The notes: generated from the letters alone by a model not told the origin. A stretch of 64,000 nt of DNA from Pseudomonas alcaligenes (GCF_041729615.1 NZ_CP154874.1:2485001-2549000), one strand, 5' to 3'; shown: positions 8,771-19,141, counted from the stretch's first letter. Program-made: numbers and translations.

Positions 8771-10012
8771 TCAGTCGTCGCCGAGCTGGAGCAGGGTGTC
8801 GATGCGTGCCGGGCTGAAGGGCGGGCGCTGCGCCGGCGGCTGCCAGCCGAACAGCGCCTGGGCGGCGGCGCCGCACACCCGGCCCTGGCAGGCGCCCATG
8901 CCGCAGCGGCTGGCCATCTTGGCCTGGCTCCAACCCTGGTGATCGGTTACGGCCGATAGCGGCACGTCCTCGCAGCGGCAGATCAGGGTGTCCGGTCGGG
9001 CCAGGCTCTTCACCGCATCGCCGAGGGCGAAGGCGCTGTTCAGCGCGCGGGCGAAGCCGTGCCAGCGCTGGCGCTGCGACCACAGGCGCTGCGCCGCCTC
9101 GCGCTCGCCGACCGCCGCATGACCGGCGATGGCGCCTTCGACCAGGGCCTTCTCGCTGCCGCCGAAGCCGGTGCTCTCGCCGGCCGCGTAGACGCCGGCC
9201 AGGCTGGTGGTCTGCCAGGCGTCGACGGCGATGGCGCTGTTGTCGATACGGCAGCCCAGGGCCTGGCCCAGCTGCAGGTTGGGCACCAGGCCGAAGCCGC
9301 AGGCCAGGCGCTCGCAGGCGACCTCGCGCAGCTGCCCGCCGATGTTCAGGCGCACTGCTTCCAGGCGCCTGTCGCCGAGCGCTTCGAGCACATGGCTGCT
9401 GGCCCGGTAGCCGCGATGGAACAGGCCGAAGGATTGCAGCAGCTTGTGCGGCCAGCGCGGCAGCTGCGCGGCGAAGCCGGCCACGGCGGACCAGCTGGCC
9501 TGTTCGAGGATGTGCAGCACCCGGGCGCCGTTGTCCCGCGCGGTGGCGGCGCTGGCCAGCAGCAGCGGGCCGCTGCCGGCGATGACGATGCGTTCGCCGG
9601 CCACCGGCAGGCCGCCCTTGATCAGCGCCTGCAGGCCACCGGCGCCGGTGACGCCGGGCAGGGTCCAGCCGGGGAAGGGCAGCAGCAGCTCGCGCGCGCC
9701 GGTGCACAGGATCAGCTTGGTGTACTCGATCACCCGGCCCTGCTCGGGGTCTTCCACCAGCAGCGCCTGGGGCCCGGCCAGGGCGACCACGCGGCTGGCC
9801 GGCAGCAGCTCGATATTGGCTTGCGCCTCCAGGCGCTGGCGGTGCTCGCGGGCCAGCTTGGGGATGTGCGCCTGCGGGCCGTCGCGCCAGATCTGCCCGC
9901 CGGCAGCGGGGTTGTCATCGAGCACGGCGATGCGCGCGCCGCTCGGCGCGGCGGCCAGGGCCGCGGCCATGCCGGCGGGGCCGGCGCCGACGATGAGGAT
10001 GTCCACCTTCAT
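8771..10012 (-). CDS. FAD/NAD(P)-binding oxidoreductase, probable alpha subunit of D-hydroxyproline dehydrogenase
   Basis: 413 residues from the ATG at 10012. The N-terminal dinucleotide fold is VGAGPAGMAAALAA, a second GSGPLLL fold occurs near residue 150, and a C-terminal cysteine cluster (CRCE...CGMGACQGRVC) resembles a BFD-type [2Fe-2S] domain. The start overlaps the stop of the ferredoxin-like gene by 4 bp (ATGA). The trio of this protein, a small 2Fe-2S protein and a DAO-type subunit matches the hetero-oligomeric D-hydroxyproline dehydrogenase of P. aeruginosa. The same architecture occurs in hydrogen cyanide synthase and opine oxidases, so the substrate rests on context. Confidence 0.85.
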   Translation of the reverse strand: MKVDILIVGAGPAGMAAALAAAPSGARIAVLDDNPAAGGQIWRDGPQAHIPKLAREHRQRLEAQANIELLPASRVVALAGPQALLVEDPEQGRVIEYTKLILCTGARELLLPFPGWTLPGVTGAGGLQALIKGGLPVAGERIVIAGSGPLLLASAATARDNGARVLHILEQASWSAVAGFAAQLPRWPHKLLQSFGLFHRGYRASSHVLEALGDRRLEAVRLNIGGQLREVACERLACGFGLVPNLQLGQALGCRIDNSAIAVDAWQTTSLAGVYAAGESTGFGGSEKALVEGAIAGHAAVGEREAAQRLWSQRQRWHGFARALNSAFALGDAVKSLARPDTLICRCEDVPLSAVTDHQGWSQAKMASRCGMGACQGRVCGAAAQALFGWQPPAQRPPFSPARIDTLLQLGDD

Positions 10013-10245
10013 GGCTGGCTCTCCACGCGCATGCCGTCGCGGCACAGGGTCTGGCAGGCCAGGCGGCGCTGGCCGTCGATGGTTACCCGGCATTCCTGGC
10101 ACACGCCCATGCCACACACCGGCGCGCGGCGCTGGCCGCTGACCGAGGTGCGGCTGCTGCCGTCGCCGCCGAGTGCCAGCGCGGCGGCTACCGTGGTGCC
10201 TTCGGCCACGCGCAGCGGGCGGCCGTCGAGAATCAGTTCAGGCAT
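10009..10245 (-). CDS. Small (2Fe-2S)-binding protein, probable gamma subunit of D-hydroxyproline dehydrogenase
   Basis: 78 residues with the plant-type ferredoxin ligand pattern CGMGVCQECRV followed by a fourth cysteine (LACQT). The length is typical of HcnA/SoxA-like subunits. It overlaps both neighbours (8 bp with the DAO-type gene, 4 bp with the FAD gene), a sign that the three subunits are made in fixed proportion. It would carry electrons between the flavins. Confidence 0.88.
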   Translation of the reverse strand: MPELILDGRPLRVAEGTTVAAALALGGDGSSRTSVSGQRRAPVCGMGVCQECRVTIDGQRRLACQTLCRDGMRVESQP

Positions 10246-11338
10246 GCGCGCGGACTCCGGGGAAACGTTGCGGCAGGTAGGGCTCGGGTGCCAGCGGCGC
10301 GGTTTCGCCGAACAGCTGGGCGATCAGCAGGTCGGCGCTGCCCGGCGCGGTGGTCACGCCCAGGCCCTCGTGGCCGACCGCCAGCCACAGGCCGCGGCGC
10401 CGCGGGTGCTCGCCGAGCAGCGGCAGGCCGTCCGGGCTGGCGGCGCGAAAGCCGGTCCAGGCGCGGATGCCGTTGAGGTTGGCCAGGCCCGGCATGTAGT
10501 GCACGGCGCGGCGCAGCATCTTGGCCAGCATCCAGGGCTCGACTTCGGGGTCGAGGGTGCCGAACTGGCGCGAGGCGCCGATGAACAGCTGGCCGGTCGG
10601 CCGCGGCTGGATATTGGCCGCGGTCGAGGGGCCCGTGGCGTTGTGCGCGCTGGTGACGTAGCCCAGCTCCACCAGGGTATGGCTGATGCGCCCCGGGTAG
10701 CGGTCGGTGATCAGCAGGTGGCCCTTCTTCGGTTCCACCGGTAACTCCGGGCACAGCTCGGTGACATGGGTGCCGCCGGCCAGGATCACCGCCTGGGCGC
10801 CCAGCCAGCTGCCGTCCTGCAGGCGCACGCGGGCGCCGTCGACCTCGACCGCCTGTGCCCGGCGCTGCTCGATCAGCGGGTGGTCGAGCAGCCAGCGCGC
10901 GGCATTGGGCGCGTAGAGGATGCCGTCGCCGCCGACCCGCAGGCCGCCGTGCAGGCCTTCGCGCAGCTCCGGCTCGGCGGCACGCAGGGCGCCGGCGCCG
11001 AGCAGTTCGCAGTCCAGGCCGTGCTCGCGCAGCACCTGGTACTTGGCCTCGGCCACCGCCATCTCCTCGGCATTGGCGGCCAGCCACAGGGTGCCGTTCT
11101 GCCGGTAGGCGCAGTCCTCCGGCATCTCCCGCGCCCAGTCGCGCCAGCGCTGCACCGAGTACTGGCTGAGCGCCAGTTCCGCCGGGTTGTCGTCCAGTAC
11201 GATCAGGTGGCCCATGCCGGCGGCGGTGGCGGCGCGCAGGCCGGCATCCAGCACCAGCACGCGCTGGCCGCGCCTGGCCAGTTCGCGGGCACAGGCGGCG
11301 CCGACGATGCCGCCACCGATGACGATCACATCGCTCAC
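10238..11338 (-). CDS. FAD-dependent oxidoreductase (DAO family), probable beta subunit of D-hydroxyproline dehydrogenase
   Basis: 366 residues if started at the GTG at 11338, which overlaps the stop of the epimerase gene as GTGA. The usual N-terminal [11 protein letters not shown] dinucleotide fold follows immediately, so an upstream start is unlikely. The DAO fold oxidises the C-N bond of D-amino or imino acids. Here it would turn cis-4-hydroxy-D-proline, the product of the epimerase encoded just upstream, into pyrroline-4-hydroxy-2-carboxylate. It is part of a four-gene overlapping set from 12270 to 8771. Confidence 0.87.
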   Translation of the reverse strand: MSDVIVIGGGIVGAACARELARRGQRVLVLDAGLRAATAAGMGHLIVLDDNPAELALSQYSVQRWRDWAREMPEDCAYRQNGTLWLAANAEEMAVAEAKYQVLREHGLDCELLGAGALRAAEPELREGLHGGLRVGGDGILYAPNAARWLLDHPLIEQRRAQAVEVDGARVRLQDGSWLGAQAVILAGGTHVTELCPELPVEPKKGHLLITDRYPGRISHTLVELGYVTSAHNATGPSTAANIQPRPTGQLFIGASRQFGTLDPEVEPWMLAKMLRRAVHYMPGLANLNGIRAWTGFRAASPDGLPLLGEHPRRRGLWLAVGHEGLGVTTAPGSADLLIAQLFGETAPLAPEPYLPQRFPGVRAHA

Positions 11339-12270
11339 AGGCGAATGCCCCAGGCGAAGGGGTCGTCCGCCTCGATCAGCAGGGTGGCCTCGGCGCTGAG
11401 GTGCGCGCGACCACGGATGGTGGGGATGATGCGGCCGCCTTCGGCATGCTCGTAGTGGGTCTCGAACTGGCTGCCGATCACGCTGGCCTGGCGCCACAGC
11501 TGGCCCGGCTGCAGCTTGCCGTCGGCGGCCAGGCAGGCCAGCTTGGCGCTGGTGCCGGTGCCGCAGGGCGAGCGGTCGTAGGCCTTGCCCGGGCAGAGCA
11601 CGAAGTTGCGGCTGTCGGCCGCGGCGTCGTCGGCGAACAGCTCGATATGGTCGATCAGGCCGCCGTCCTCGCCGCGCAGGCCCTGGTCTTCCAGAGCCTG
11701 CTGCACGGCCACCGAGTAGGCGGTGAGCGCCTCCAGGTTGTCGCCGGCGACGCGCAGGCCGTGGTCTGAGATCAGGAAGAACCAGTTGCCGCCCCAGGCG
11801 ATATCGCCGACCACCCGGCCATGCCCCGGCACCTCGACTGCGACCGCCTGGCGGTAGCGGTAGGCCGGCACGTTGCGCACGCTCACCGAGCGGTCGTCGT
11901 GCAGGGTGGCTTCGACAGTGCCGACCGGGGTCTCGATCTTGTGCACACCCGGGCCGATGCGCCCCAGGTGGGCCAGCGAGACCACCAGGCCGATGGTGCC
12001 GTGGCCGCACATGCCGAGGTAGCCGCTGTTGTTGAAGAAGATCACTCCGGCACAGGCGGCGGGGTCGACCGGCTCACAGAGCAGGGCGCCGACCAGTACG
12101 TCGCTGCCGCGCGGCTCCAGCACCGTGGCGGCGCGCCAGGCGTCGAAGCGCTCGGCGAGCAGCTGGCGGCGCTCGGCCATGCTGCCGCGGCCGAGGTCGG
12201 GAAAGCCGTCGAGAACCAGGCGGGTCGGTTCACCGCCGGTGTGCGAGTCGAGTACACGGATGCGTTGCAT
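11335..12270 (-). CDS. lhpA: 4-hydroxyproline 2-epimerase (proline racemase superfamily, Cys/Cys)
   Basis: 311 residues from the ATG at 12270 ([17 protein letters not shown]), the standard N-terminus; a longer frame from 12339 has no family similarity. Both catalytic cysteines are present, about C88 (GMCGHG) and C236 (DRSPCGTG). The enzyme interconverts trans-4-hydroxy-L-proline and cis-4-hydroxy-D-proline, the entry step of the pathway. Its gene begins the overlapping operon with the three dehydrogenase subunits. Proline racemase is the main alternative, but the operon argues for hydroxyproline. Confidence 0.9.
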   Translation of the reverse strand: MQRIRVLDSHTGGEPTRLVLDGFPDLGRGSMAERRQLLAERFDAWRAATVLEPRGSDVLVGALLCEPVDPAACAGVIFFNNSGYLGMCGHGTIGLVVSLAHLGRIGPGVHKIETPVGTVEATLHDDRSVSVRNVPAYRYRQAVAVEVPGHGRVVGDIAWGGNWFFLISDHGLRVAGDNLEALTAYSVAVQQALEDQGLRGEDGGLIDHIELFADDAAADSRNFVLCPGKAYDRSPCGTGTSAKLACLAADGKLQPGQLWRQASVIGSQFETHYEHAEGGRIIPTIRGRAHLSAEATLLIEADDPFAWGIRL

Positions 12271-12382
12271 GGGCGGCCCCTGCCGATGAGTGGATACCGG
12301 CAAGGTTGCCGCCGCGCAGGCGTCGGCGGCTTGAGTCATTTAGCCTGCGCTGGTGACGAAATCGGCACAGCGCTACGGGCGC

Positions 12383-13054
12383 TCAGAGGCGGTTGGGCAG
12401 GTGCTCGTAGAGCGTCTGGCAGACCCCGCCGATGTGCTCCTCGATCAGCTGCGCGGCCCGCTCGGCGTCGCCGGCGCGGCAGGCGGCGATGATCTCGCGG
12501 TGCTCGTGGTCGGCGCGCTCCTTGCCCTCGGACAGGCTCATCTGCATGCGCAGGTAGCGCTCCAGCTTGTCGTGGATCGAGCGGATCAGGCCGACCAGGA
12601 AGGGCCGCTGTGCCGGTTCGTAGAGGCAGGCGTGCAGCTGCCAGTTGAGCTCGGCCCAGCGGCCGACGTCTTCCTCGCCGAGGAAGGCGGCGCAGATGCG
12701 CTCGGCCTCGGCGAAGGTGGCCTCGCTCATGTTCGGCACCGCCAGGCGGATCGCCCGCGTTTCCAGCAGTACGCGCACCTCGAACATCTGCGCCAGCTCC
12801 GGCTCGGAGATGCGCGTGACCACCGCACCCTTGTTGCGCTGGAACATCACCAGGCCCTCGGCTTCCAGGCGCTTGAGCGCCTCGCGCACGGGGATCTTGC
12901 TGACGTTGAACAGGCCGGCGATGTCGTCCTGGCGGATCGGCTCGTCCTCGGCGAACTGCCCGGAGATGATCGCGTCGCGCAGGTGCTTGGCGATGACCTC
13001 GGAGGCCGAGGGAGCTATCCCCAGGTTGGGGGCATTGAAGCGAGGTAGGGGCAC
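12383..13054 (-). CDS. GntR-family transcriptional regulator (FadR/FCD subfamily)
   Basis: 223 residues. The winged helix-turn-helix is at about residues 15-75 (SEVIAKHLRDAIISG, then VSKIPVREALKRLEAEGLV), followed by an all-helical FCD ligand domain. Proteins of this type usually bind short palindromes and release on binding a small carboxylic acid. Such a palindrome (ATATCATATACGAAAT) lies about 40 bp upstream of its own start, suggesting autoregulation, and close relatives lie before the deaminase and the binding-protein operons. It is probably the local hydroxyproline-responsive repressor. Confidence 0.88.
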   Translation of the reverse strand: MPLPRFNAPNLGIAPSASEVIAKHLRDAIISGQFAEDEPIRQDDIAGLFNVSKIPVREALKRLEAEGLVMFQRNKGAVVTRISEPELAQMFEVRVLLETRAIRLAVPNMSEATFAEAERICAAFLGEEDVGRWAELNWQLHACLYEPAQRPFLVGLIRSIHDKLERYLRMQMSLSEGKERADHEHREIIAACRAGDAERAAQLIEEHIGGVCQTLYEHLPNRL

Positions 13055-13089
13055 GGCGCGTCACCGAGTCGAGTGGGCGATGGTGCGAA

Positions 13090-13106
13090 TATCATATACG
13101 AAATTC
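13090..13106. promoter_or_regulatory. Candidate GntR operator upstream of its own gene
   Basis: ATATCATATACGAAATT matches the inverse of the 7687 site with one changed core base (CATATAC for CGTATAC). It lies between the GntR gene and the convergent end of the LysR gene, about 40 bp from the GntR start. Confidence 0.55.
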
Positions 13107-13119
13107 CCTGACTGCCAGT

Positions 13120-14061
13120 TCAGTCACTCATGTCGAAGCGCCGTTCCAGTGCCGCGATCTGCGCCCGCTCCTGGCGGATGAAGTCGCGGAAGGCCTGGGC
13201 CACCGGCGACAGGTGCTTGCCGCGCGGGTGCACCACGCACCAGCTGCGCTGCAGCGGCAGCTCCGCCACCGGCAGTTGCCGCAGCAAACCCTGGGCCAGT
13301 TCCAGGCGCACGGCGTGGCGCGGCAGCAGGGCCAGGCCGAGGCCGGCGATTGCTCCTTCCACCTGCGACTCGGTGGAGCCCACCTCCAGGGTCTGGGCGA
13401 AGTGCGCGCGCTTCTGGTGGCAGTACTCCTCGCAGGCCTTGCGCGTGCCCGAGCCGGGCTCGCGCACCAGCAGGGGATAGGCGCCAAGGTCGGCCAGGCG
13501 CAGCTGCTCCCGGGCGCACAGGGGGTGCTGCGGCGGCGCCACGGCGATGATCGGGTTGGTCAGGAAGGGGAAGAAGTCCAGCGCCTGGTCGCCGGGCGGC
13601 TGCGACATGATCAGCAGGTCGTCGCGGCTCACCGACAGGCGCCGCACCGCCTGCGCGTGGTTGACCACCACCAGCTGCAGGCTGACCTCCGGGTGCTGGG
13701 CGCGGAAGGCGGCGAACAGGTGCGGCACCAGGTACTTGGCGCTGGACTCCACGGCCAGGCTGAGCTGGCCCTGCAGCGAGCCCTGCAGGTCGGAGAGCTG
13801 CATGTCGAGCGCCTCCAGGCGGCCGAACACGTCCTCGCTGGCGCGCAGCAGGGCCTCGGCGGCGGGCGTCAGGTAGAGCTTCTTGGCCACGTAGTCGAAC
13901 AGCGGCTGGCCGAGCAGCTCCTCCAGCTGGCGGATCTGCAGGCTCACGGCCGGCTGGGTCAGCGCCATTTCCTCCGCCGCGCGGCTGTAGGAGCGGCTCT
14001 CGCACACTGCGCGGAAAATCTGCAACTGACGAAAAGTCATCCGCATCAATGACTTGCGCAT
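13120..14061 (-). CDS. pycR: LysR-family regulator divergent from pyruvate carboxylase
   Basis: 313 residues with a LysR helix-turn-helix near the N-terminus (FRQLQIFRAVCESRSYSRAA, then LTQPAVSLQIRQLEE) and a periplasmic-binding-like effector domain. It is divergent from pycA with a 190 bp spacer, the arrangement seen in P. aeruginosa, where the regulator is called PycR. Its likely job is control of the pyc genes and possibly its own. The start at 14061 gives a short MRKSLMR leader before the conserved MTFRQL; a start at the second or third methionine is possible. Confidence 0.87.
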   Translation of the reverse strand: MRKSLMRMTFRQLQIFRAVCESRSYSRAAEEMALTQPAVSLQIRQLEELLGQPLFDYVAKKLYLTPAAEALLRASEDVFGRLEALDMQLSDLQGSLQGQLSLAVESSAKYLVPHLFAAFRAQHPEVSLQLVVVNHAQAVRRLSVSRDDLLIMSQPPGDQALDFFPFLTNPIIAVAPPQHPLCAREQLRLADLGAYPLLVREPGSGTRKACEEYCHQKRAHFAQTLEVGSTESQVEGAIAGLGLALLPRHAVRLELAQGLLRQLPVAELPLQRSWCVVHPRGKHLSPVAQAFRDFIRQERAQIAALERRFDMSD

Positions 14062-14085
14062 TCTTATCGGTTCCCGGGAGAGGCC

Positions 14086-14128
14086 TTGTTGGACAAATAT
14101 AAGTTTTTACTAATGTTCATCCCAACAA
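14086..14128. promoter_or_regulatory. Candidate LysR operator between pycR and pycA
   Basis: The AT-rich spacer holds TTGTTGG (14086-14092) and its inverted copy CCAACAA (14122-14128), bracketing ATAAGTTTTTACTAAT. LysR proteins bind such interrupted inverted repeats in divergent spacers. Which half-sites are used is a guess. Confidence 0.4.
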
Positions 14129-14250
14129 ATATTGATTTTGGTTAATCGAGCGGCGGGCGTAGGGTAATCGCAAGACCGCCGTGGCCTGTGCGGTCATTCG
14201 CGGACCGCCCTGTCGCGGTCCTTTGCTCACGTGATCGAGGAACCAGGCTC

Positions 14251-15666
<1,416 letters not shown>

Positions 15667-15682
15667 GGGAAGGAATCAGAAC

Positions 15683-17491
15683 ATGACTAAGAAGATCACC
15701 GTTACCGACACCATCCTGCGCGACGCCCACCAGTCGCTGATCGCCACCCGCATGCGCCTGGAGGACATGCTCCCCATCTGCGACAAGCTGGACAAGGTCG
15801 GCTACTGGTCCCTGGAAGTCTGGGGCGGCGCCACCTTCGACGCCTGCGTGCGCTTCCTCAAGGAAGACCCCTGGGAGCGCCTGCGCAAGCTCAAGGCGGC
15901 GCTGCCCAACACCCGCCTGCAGATGCTCCTGCGCGGGCAGAACCTGCTCGGCTACCGCCACTACAGCGATGATGTGGTGCGCGCCTTCGCGGCGAAAGCT
16001 GCCGTGAATGGCATCGACGTGTTCCGCATCTTCGACGCGATGAACGACGTGCGTAACCTGCGCGTCGCCATCGAGGCGGTGAAGGCCGCCGGCAAGCATG
16101 CCCAGGGCACCCTCGCCTACACCACCAGCCCGGTGCACACCGTGGCCGCCTACGTCGAGCAGGCCAAGGCCATGCAGGCCATGGGCATCGACTCCATCGC
16201 CATCAAGGACATGGCCGGCCTGCTCACCCCCTACGCCACCTTCGAGCTGGTCAAGGCGCTCAAGGCCGAGGTCGACCTGCCGGTGTTCGTGCACAGCCAC
16301 GACACCGCCGGCATGGGCGCCATGTGCCAGCTCAAGGCCATCGAGGCCGGCGCCGACCACATCGATACCGCCATCTCCAGCTTCGCCTGGGGCACCAGCC
16401 ACCCGGGCACCGAGTCGATGGTTGCCGCCCTGCGCGGCACGCCGTTCGACACCGGCCTGGACCTGGAGCTGATCCAGGAGATCGGCATGTACTTCCACGC
16501 CGTGCGCAAGAAGTACCACCAGTTCGAGAGCGAGTTCACCGCCGTGGACACCCGCGTGCAGGTCAACCAGGTGCCGGGCGGCATGATGTCCAACCTGGCC
16601 AACCAGCTGAAGGAACAGGGCGCGCTGAACCGCATCAACGAAGTGTTCGCCGAGATCCCGAAAGTGCGCGAGGACCTCGGCTTCCCGCCCCTGGTCACCC
16701 CGACCTCGCAGATCGTCGGCACCCAGGCGGTGTTCAACGTGCTCGCCGGCGAGCGCTACAAGACCATCACCAACGAAGTGAAGCTGTACCTGCAGGGTCG
16801 CTACGGCAAGGCCCCGGGCAAGGTCGACGAGCAGCTGCGCAAGCGCGCCATCGGCAACGAGGAAGTCATCGACGTGCGCCCGGCCGACCTGCTCAAGCCG
16901 GAGATGGCCAAGCTGCGCGAGGAGATCGGCGCCCTGGCCAAGTCCGAGGAGGACGTGCTGACCTACGCCATGTTCCCCGACATTGGCCGCAAGTTCCTCG
17001 AGGAGCGCGCCGCCGGCATCCTCAAGCCCGAGGCCCTGCTGCCGCTGCCGCAGGCCGGTGGCGCGGCGCCGGTGGGCGGCGAGGGCGTGCCCACCGAGTT
17101 CGTGGTCGACGTGCACGGCGAGAGCTACCGCGTGGACATCACCGGCGTCGGCGTGAAGGGCGACGGCAAGCGCCACTTCTACCTGTCCATCGACGGCATG
17201 CCGGAAGAGGTGGTGTTCGAGCCGCTCAACGACTTCGTCGCCGGGGCCGGTGGCAAGCGCAAGCAGGCCAGCGCGCCGGGCGACGTGTCCACCACCATGC
17301 CGGGCAACATCGTCGACGTGCTGGTCAAGGAAGGTGATGTGGTGAAGGCCGGCCAGGCCGTGCTGATCACCGAGGCGATGAAGATGGAGACCGAGGTGCA
17401 GGCACCCATTGCCGGCACGGTCAAGGCCGTGCACGTGGCCAAGGGTGACCGGGTCAACCCCGGCGAAGTCCTAGTCGAGATCGACGCTTAA
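15683..17491 (+). CDS. pycB: Pyruvate carboxylase subunit B (carboxyltransferase with biotin carrier)
   Basis: 602 residues from the ATG at 15683 with AGGAA upstream. The N-terminal carboxyltransferase barrel is marked by DTILRDAHQS and the IKDMAGLL and HSHDTAG metal-site strands. The C-terminal biotinyl domain has EAMKMET with the biotin lysine near K567. It is also related to oxaloacetate decarboxylase alpha, but pairing with pycA and no gcd/oad membrane subunits points to anaplerotic oxaloacetate formation. A terminator follows at once. Confidence 0.95.
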   Translation: MTKKITVTDTILRDAHQSLIATRMRLEDMLPICDKLDKVGYWSLEVWGGATFDACVRFLKEDPWERLRKLKAALPNTRLQMLLRGQNLLGYRHYSDDVVRAFAAKAAVNGIDVFRIFDAMNDVRNLRVAIEAVKAAGKHAQGTLAYTTSPVHTVAAYVEQAKAMQAMGIDSIAIKDMAGLLTPYATFELVKALKAEVDLPVFVHSHDTAGMGAMCQLKAIEAGADHIDTAISSFAWGTSHPGTESMVAALRGTPFDTGLDLELIQEIGMYFHAVRKKYHQFESEFTAVDTRVQVNQVPGGMMSNLANQLKEQGALNRINEVFAEIPKVREDLGFPPLVTPTSQIVGTQAVFNVLAGERYKTITNEVKLYLQGRYGKAPGKVDEQLRKRAIGNEEVIDVRPADLLKPEMAKLREEIGALAKSEEDVLTYAMFPDIGRKFLEERAAGILKPEALLPLPQAGGAAPVGGEGVPTEFVVDVHGESYRVDITGVGVKGDGKRHFYLSIDGMPEEVVFEPLNDFVAGAGGKRKQASAPGDVSTTMPGNIVDVLVKEGDVVKAGQAVLITEAMKMETEVQAPIAGTVKAVHVAKGDRVNPGEVLVEIDA

Positions 17492-17497
17492 GTCCCC

Positions 17498-17522
17498 GGG
17501 GCGCGCAGGCGCCCCTTTTTTT
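17498..17522 (+). terminator. Rho-independent terminator after pycB
   Basis: Stem GGGGCGC / GCGCCCC with a GCAG loop followed by seven T. It lies between pycB and the bicarbonate permease gene, so the latter would depend on read-through or its own promoter. Confidence 0.85.
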
Positions 17523-17545
17523 GCCCGCGAAACAGGAGGTGTTTG

Positions 17546-18481
17546 TTGGATCCGGTGGTGCTGTTCTTCGTCTTCGGTCTGGTCGCCGGGCTGCTGAAGA
17601 GCGAGTTGAAGTTGCCGGCGGCGTTGTACGAAACCCTGTCGATCATCCTGCTCCTGGCCATCGGCCTGCACGGCGGCGTGGAGCTGGCCGAGCAGGCCAG
17701 CGTGCAGCTGCTCGGCCAGGCCGGCCTGGTGCTGCTGCTCGGCATCGGTCTGCCGCTGCTGGCCTTCGTCCTGCTGCGCGGCCTGCGCTTCGACCGGGTC
17801 AATGCGGCGGCGGTGGCGGCGCACTACGGTTCGGTCAGCGCCGGTACCTTCGCCGTGGTGGTGGCCTTCCTGGTGTCGCGGCAGATCAGCTTCGAGAGCT
17901 ACATGCCGCTGTTCGTGGCGATCCTGGAAATCCCGGCGATCCTGGTCGGCATCCTCCTGGCCAAGGGCGTCAGCCGTGGCACCGACTGGAAGGAGCTGGG
18001 CCGCGAGATCTTCCTCGGCAAGAGCATCATGCTGCTGCTCGGCGGCCTGGTGATCGGCGCCGTCGCCGGCAAGGAGGCGATCAAGCCGCTGGAGCCGCTG
18101 TACACCAGCATGTTCAAGCCGGTACTGGCGTTCTTCCTGCTGGAGATGGGCCTGATCGCCTCCAGCCAGCTCGGCGCGCTCCGGCAGTTCGGCCTGCGCC
18201 TGGCGGCGTTTGCCCTGCTCATGCCGCTGCTCGGCGCGCTGGTCGGCGCCCTGCTGGCGCGCTTCATGGGCCTCAGCCTGGGCGGTACGGCGATGCTCGC
18301 CACCCTGGCCGCCTCAGCCTCCTACATCGCCGTGCCGGCGGCGCTGCGCCTGGCCCTGCCCGAGGCCAACCCGTCGCTGTCGCTGACCGCCTCGCTGGGC
18401 ATCACCTTTCCCTTCAATATCCTCATCGGCATACCGCTGTACCTGGCGCTGGCCGAGCAACTGATCGCCTGGGGGCTCTGA
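17546..18481 (+). CDS. sbtA: SbtA-family sodium-dependent bicarbonate transporter
   Basis: 311 residues, very hydrophobic, with about ten membrane segments in two inverted halves and the family stretch AAHYGSVSAGTFAV near residue 95. The TTG at 17546 is chosen because AGGAGG ends 6 bp before it; TTG at 17543 is only 3 bp away. Cyanobacterial SbtA imports bicarbonate with sodium and is gated by a PII-like partner. A PII-like gene follows with 1 bp between. Standing next to pyruvate carboxylase, which consumes bicarbonate, it could supply that enzyme. Confidence 0.85.
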   Translation: MDPVVLFFVFGLVAGLLKSELKLPAALYETLSIILLLAIGLHGGVELAEQASVQLLGQAGLVLLLGIGLPLLAFVLLRGLRFDRVNAAAVAAHYGSVSAGTFAVVVAFLVSRQISFESYMPLFVAILEIPAILVGILLAKGVSRGTDWKELGREIFLGKSIMLLLGGLVIGAVAGKEAIKPLEPLYTSMFKPVLAFFLLEMGLIASSQLGALRQFGLRLAAFALLMPLLGALVGALLARFMGLSLGGTAMLATLAASASYIAVPAALRLALPEANPSLSLTASLGITFPFNILIGIPLYLALAEQLIAWGL

Positions 18482-18482
18482 G

Positions 18483-18785
18483 ATGGACACGCATAACCGC
18501 ACCCTGCTCACCGTGGTCGGCGAGGCCGCGCTGGAGAAGAAACTGGTGGCCGACCTGGAGGCGCTCGGCGCGCCGGGCTGGACCATCTCCGATGCCCGTG
18601 GCCGCGGTGCCCGGGGCGTGCGCAGCGCCGGCTGGGACACCGAGGGCAACATCCGCCTGGAAGTGATCTGCAACCGTGACCTGGCCGAGCGCATCGCCGA
18701 GCACCTGCAGCAGCGCTACTACGCCAACTACGCGATGGTCTGCTACCTCTCCGAGGTGCAGGTGCTGCGCCCGGAGAAGTTCTAG
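18483..18785 (+). CDS. Small PII-like protein, probable SbtB-type partner of the bicarbonate permease
   Basis: 100 residues with an alternating strand-helix pattern of the PII fold (TLLTVVGEAALEKKLVADLEALG, then a glycine/arginine-rich loop, then IRLEVICNRDLAERIAEHL). The mobile-loop region ([17 protein letters not shown]) is shorter than in GlnB and lacks its uridylylated tyrosine. In cyanobacteria SbtB binds adenine nucleotides and shuts SbtA. Immediate linkage to the permease makes the same role likely; a direct effect on PycAB cannot be excluded. Confidence 0.8.
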   Translation: MDTHNRTLLTVVGEAALEKKLVADLEALGAPGWTISDARGRGARGVRSAGWDTEGNIRLEVICNRDLAERIAEHLQQRYYANYAMVCYLSEVQVLRPEKF

Positions 18786-18814
18786 CCGGTCGAGGCGAGG
18801 GTGCCTCGGCGCTG

Positions 18815-18874
18815 GTAGCCCGGATGCAATCCGGGAGCGGGGTAGTCTGTTCACCCGGATTGCATCCGGGCTAC
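18815..18874. repeat. REP-type paired palindromic repeat (family A, copy 1)
   Basis: Two inverted units, GTAGCCCGGATGCAATCC... and ...GGATTGCATCCGGGCTAC, separated by about 17 bp. The same pair recurs at 47940-47998 and 49329-49387. Such pairs are typical of Pseudomonas REP elements spread by a RAYT transposase; none is encoded in this window. Confidence 0.85.
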
Positions 18875-18881
18875 GGGCAAC

Positions 18882-18907
18882 AAAAAGGGGAGCCGCGGCT
18901 CCCCTTT
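18882..18907. terminator. Bidirectional terminator between the PII-like and DUF1127 genes
   Basis: AAAAAGGGGAGCC / GGCTCCCCTTT forms a perfect hairpin with A and T tracts on its two sides. It can end the plus-strand sbtA unit and the minus-strand DUF1127 gene, which converge here. Confidence 0.8.
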
Positions 18908-18925
18908 CTCATGCGTTCGTGGCGA

Positions 18926-19141
18926 TCAGCGCCAGAACGGCTTGCTGACTTCGGCGGCGCGCTCGTGCAGGCTGATGCCGGCGTCGGCCAGCAGGCGCTC
19001 GTCCAGGCGCGCCAGCTCGCGGCGGCTGGTGATGCGGCGCTGCCACAGCAGCAGGGTGCCCAGCACGCGCAGGGGCAGGTGGCTGCCGCCGGCCGGGGAC
19101 TGTTGGTGGAACATGAGGTCGGAACTGAGGGTACGTTCCAT
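18926..19141 (-). CDS. DUF1127 family small protein
   Basis: 71 residues ending in the conserved arginine-rich DUF1127 motif (SRRELARLDERLLADAGIS). The N-terminal half is unique. DUF1127 proteins are short regulators; some bind RNA and affect phosphate or carbon metabolism in alphaproteobacteria. The role here is unknown. It is a single gene, divergent from the threonine aldolase gene. Confidence 0.8.
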   Translation of the reverse strand: MERTLSSDLMFHQQSPAGGSHLPLRVLGTLLLWQRRITSRRELARLDERLLADAGISLHERAAEVSKPFWR

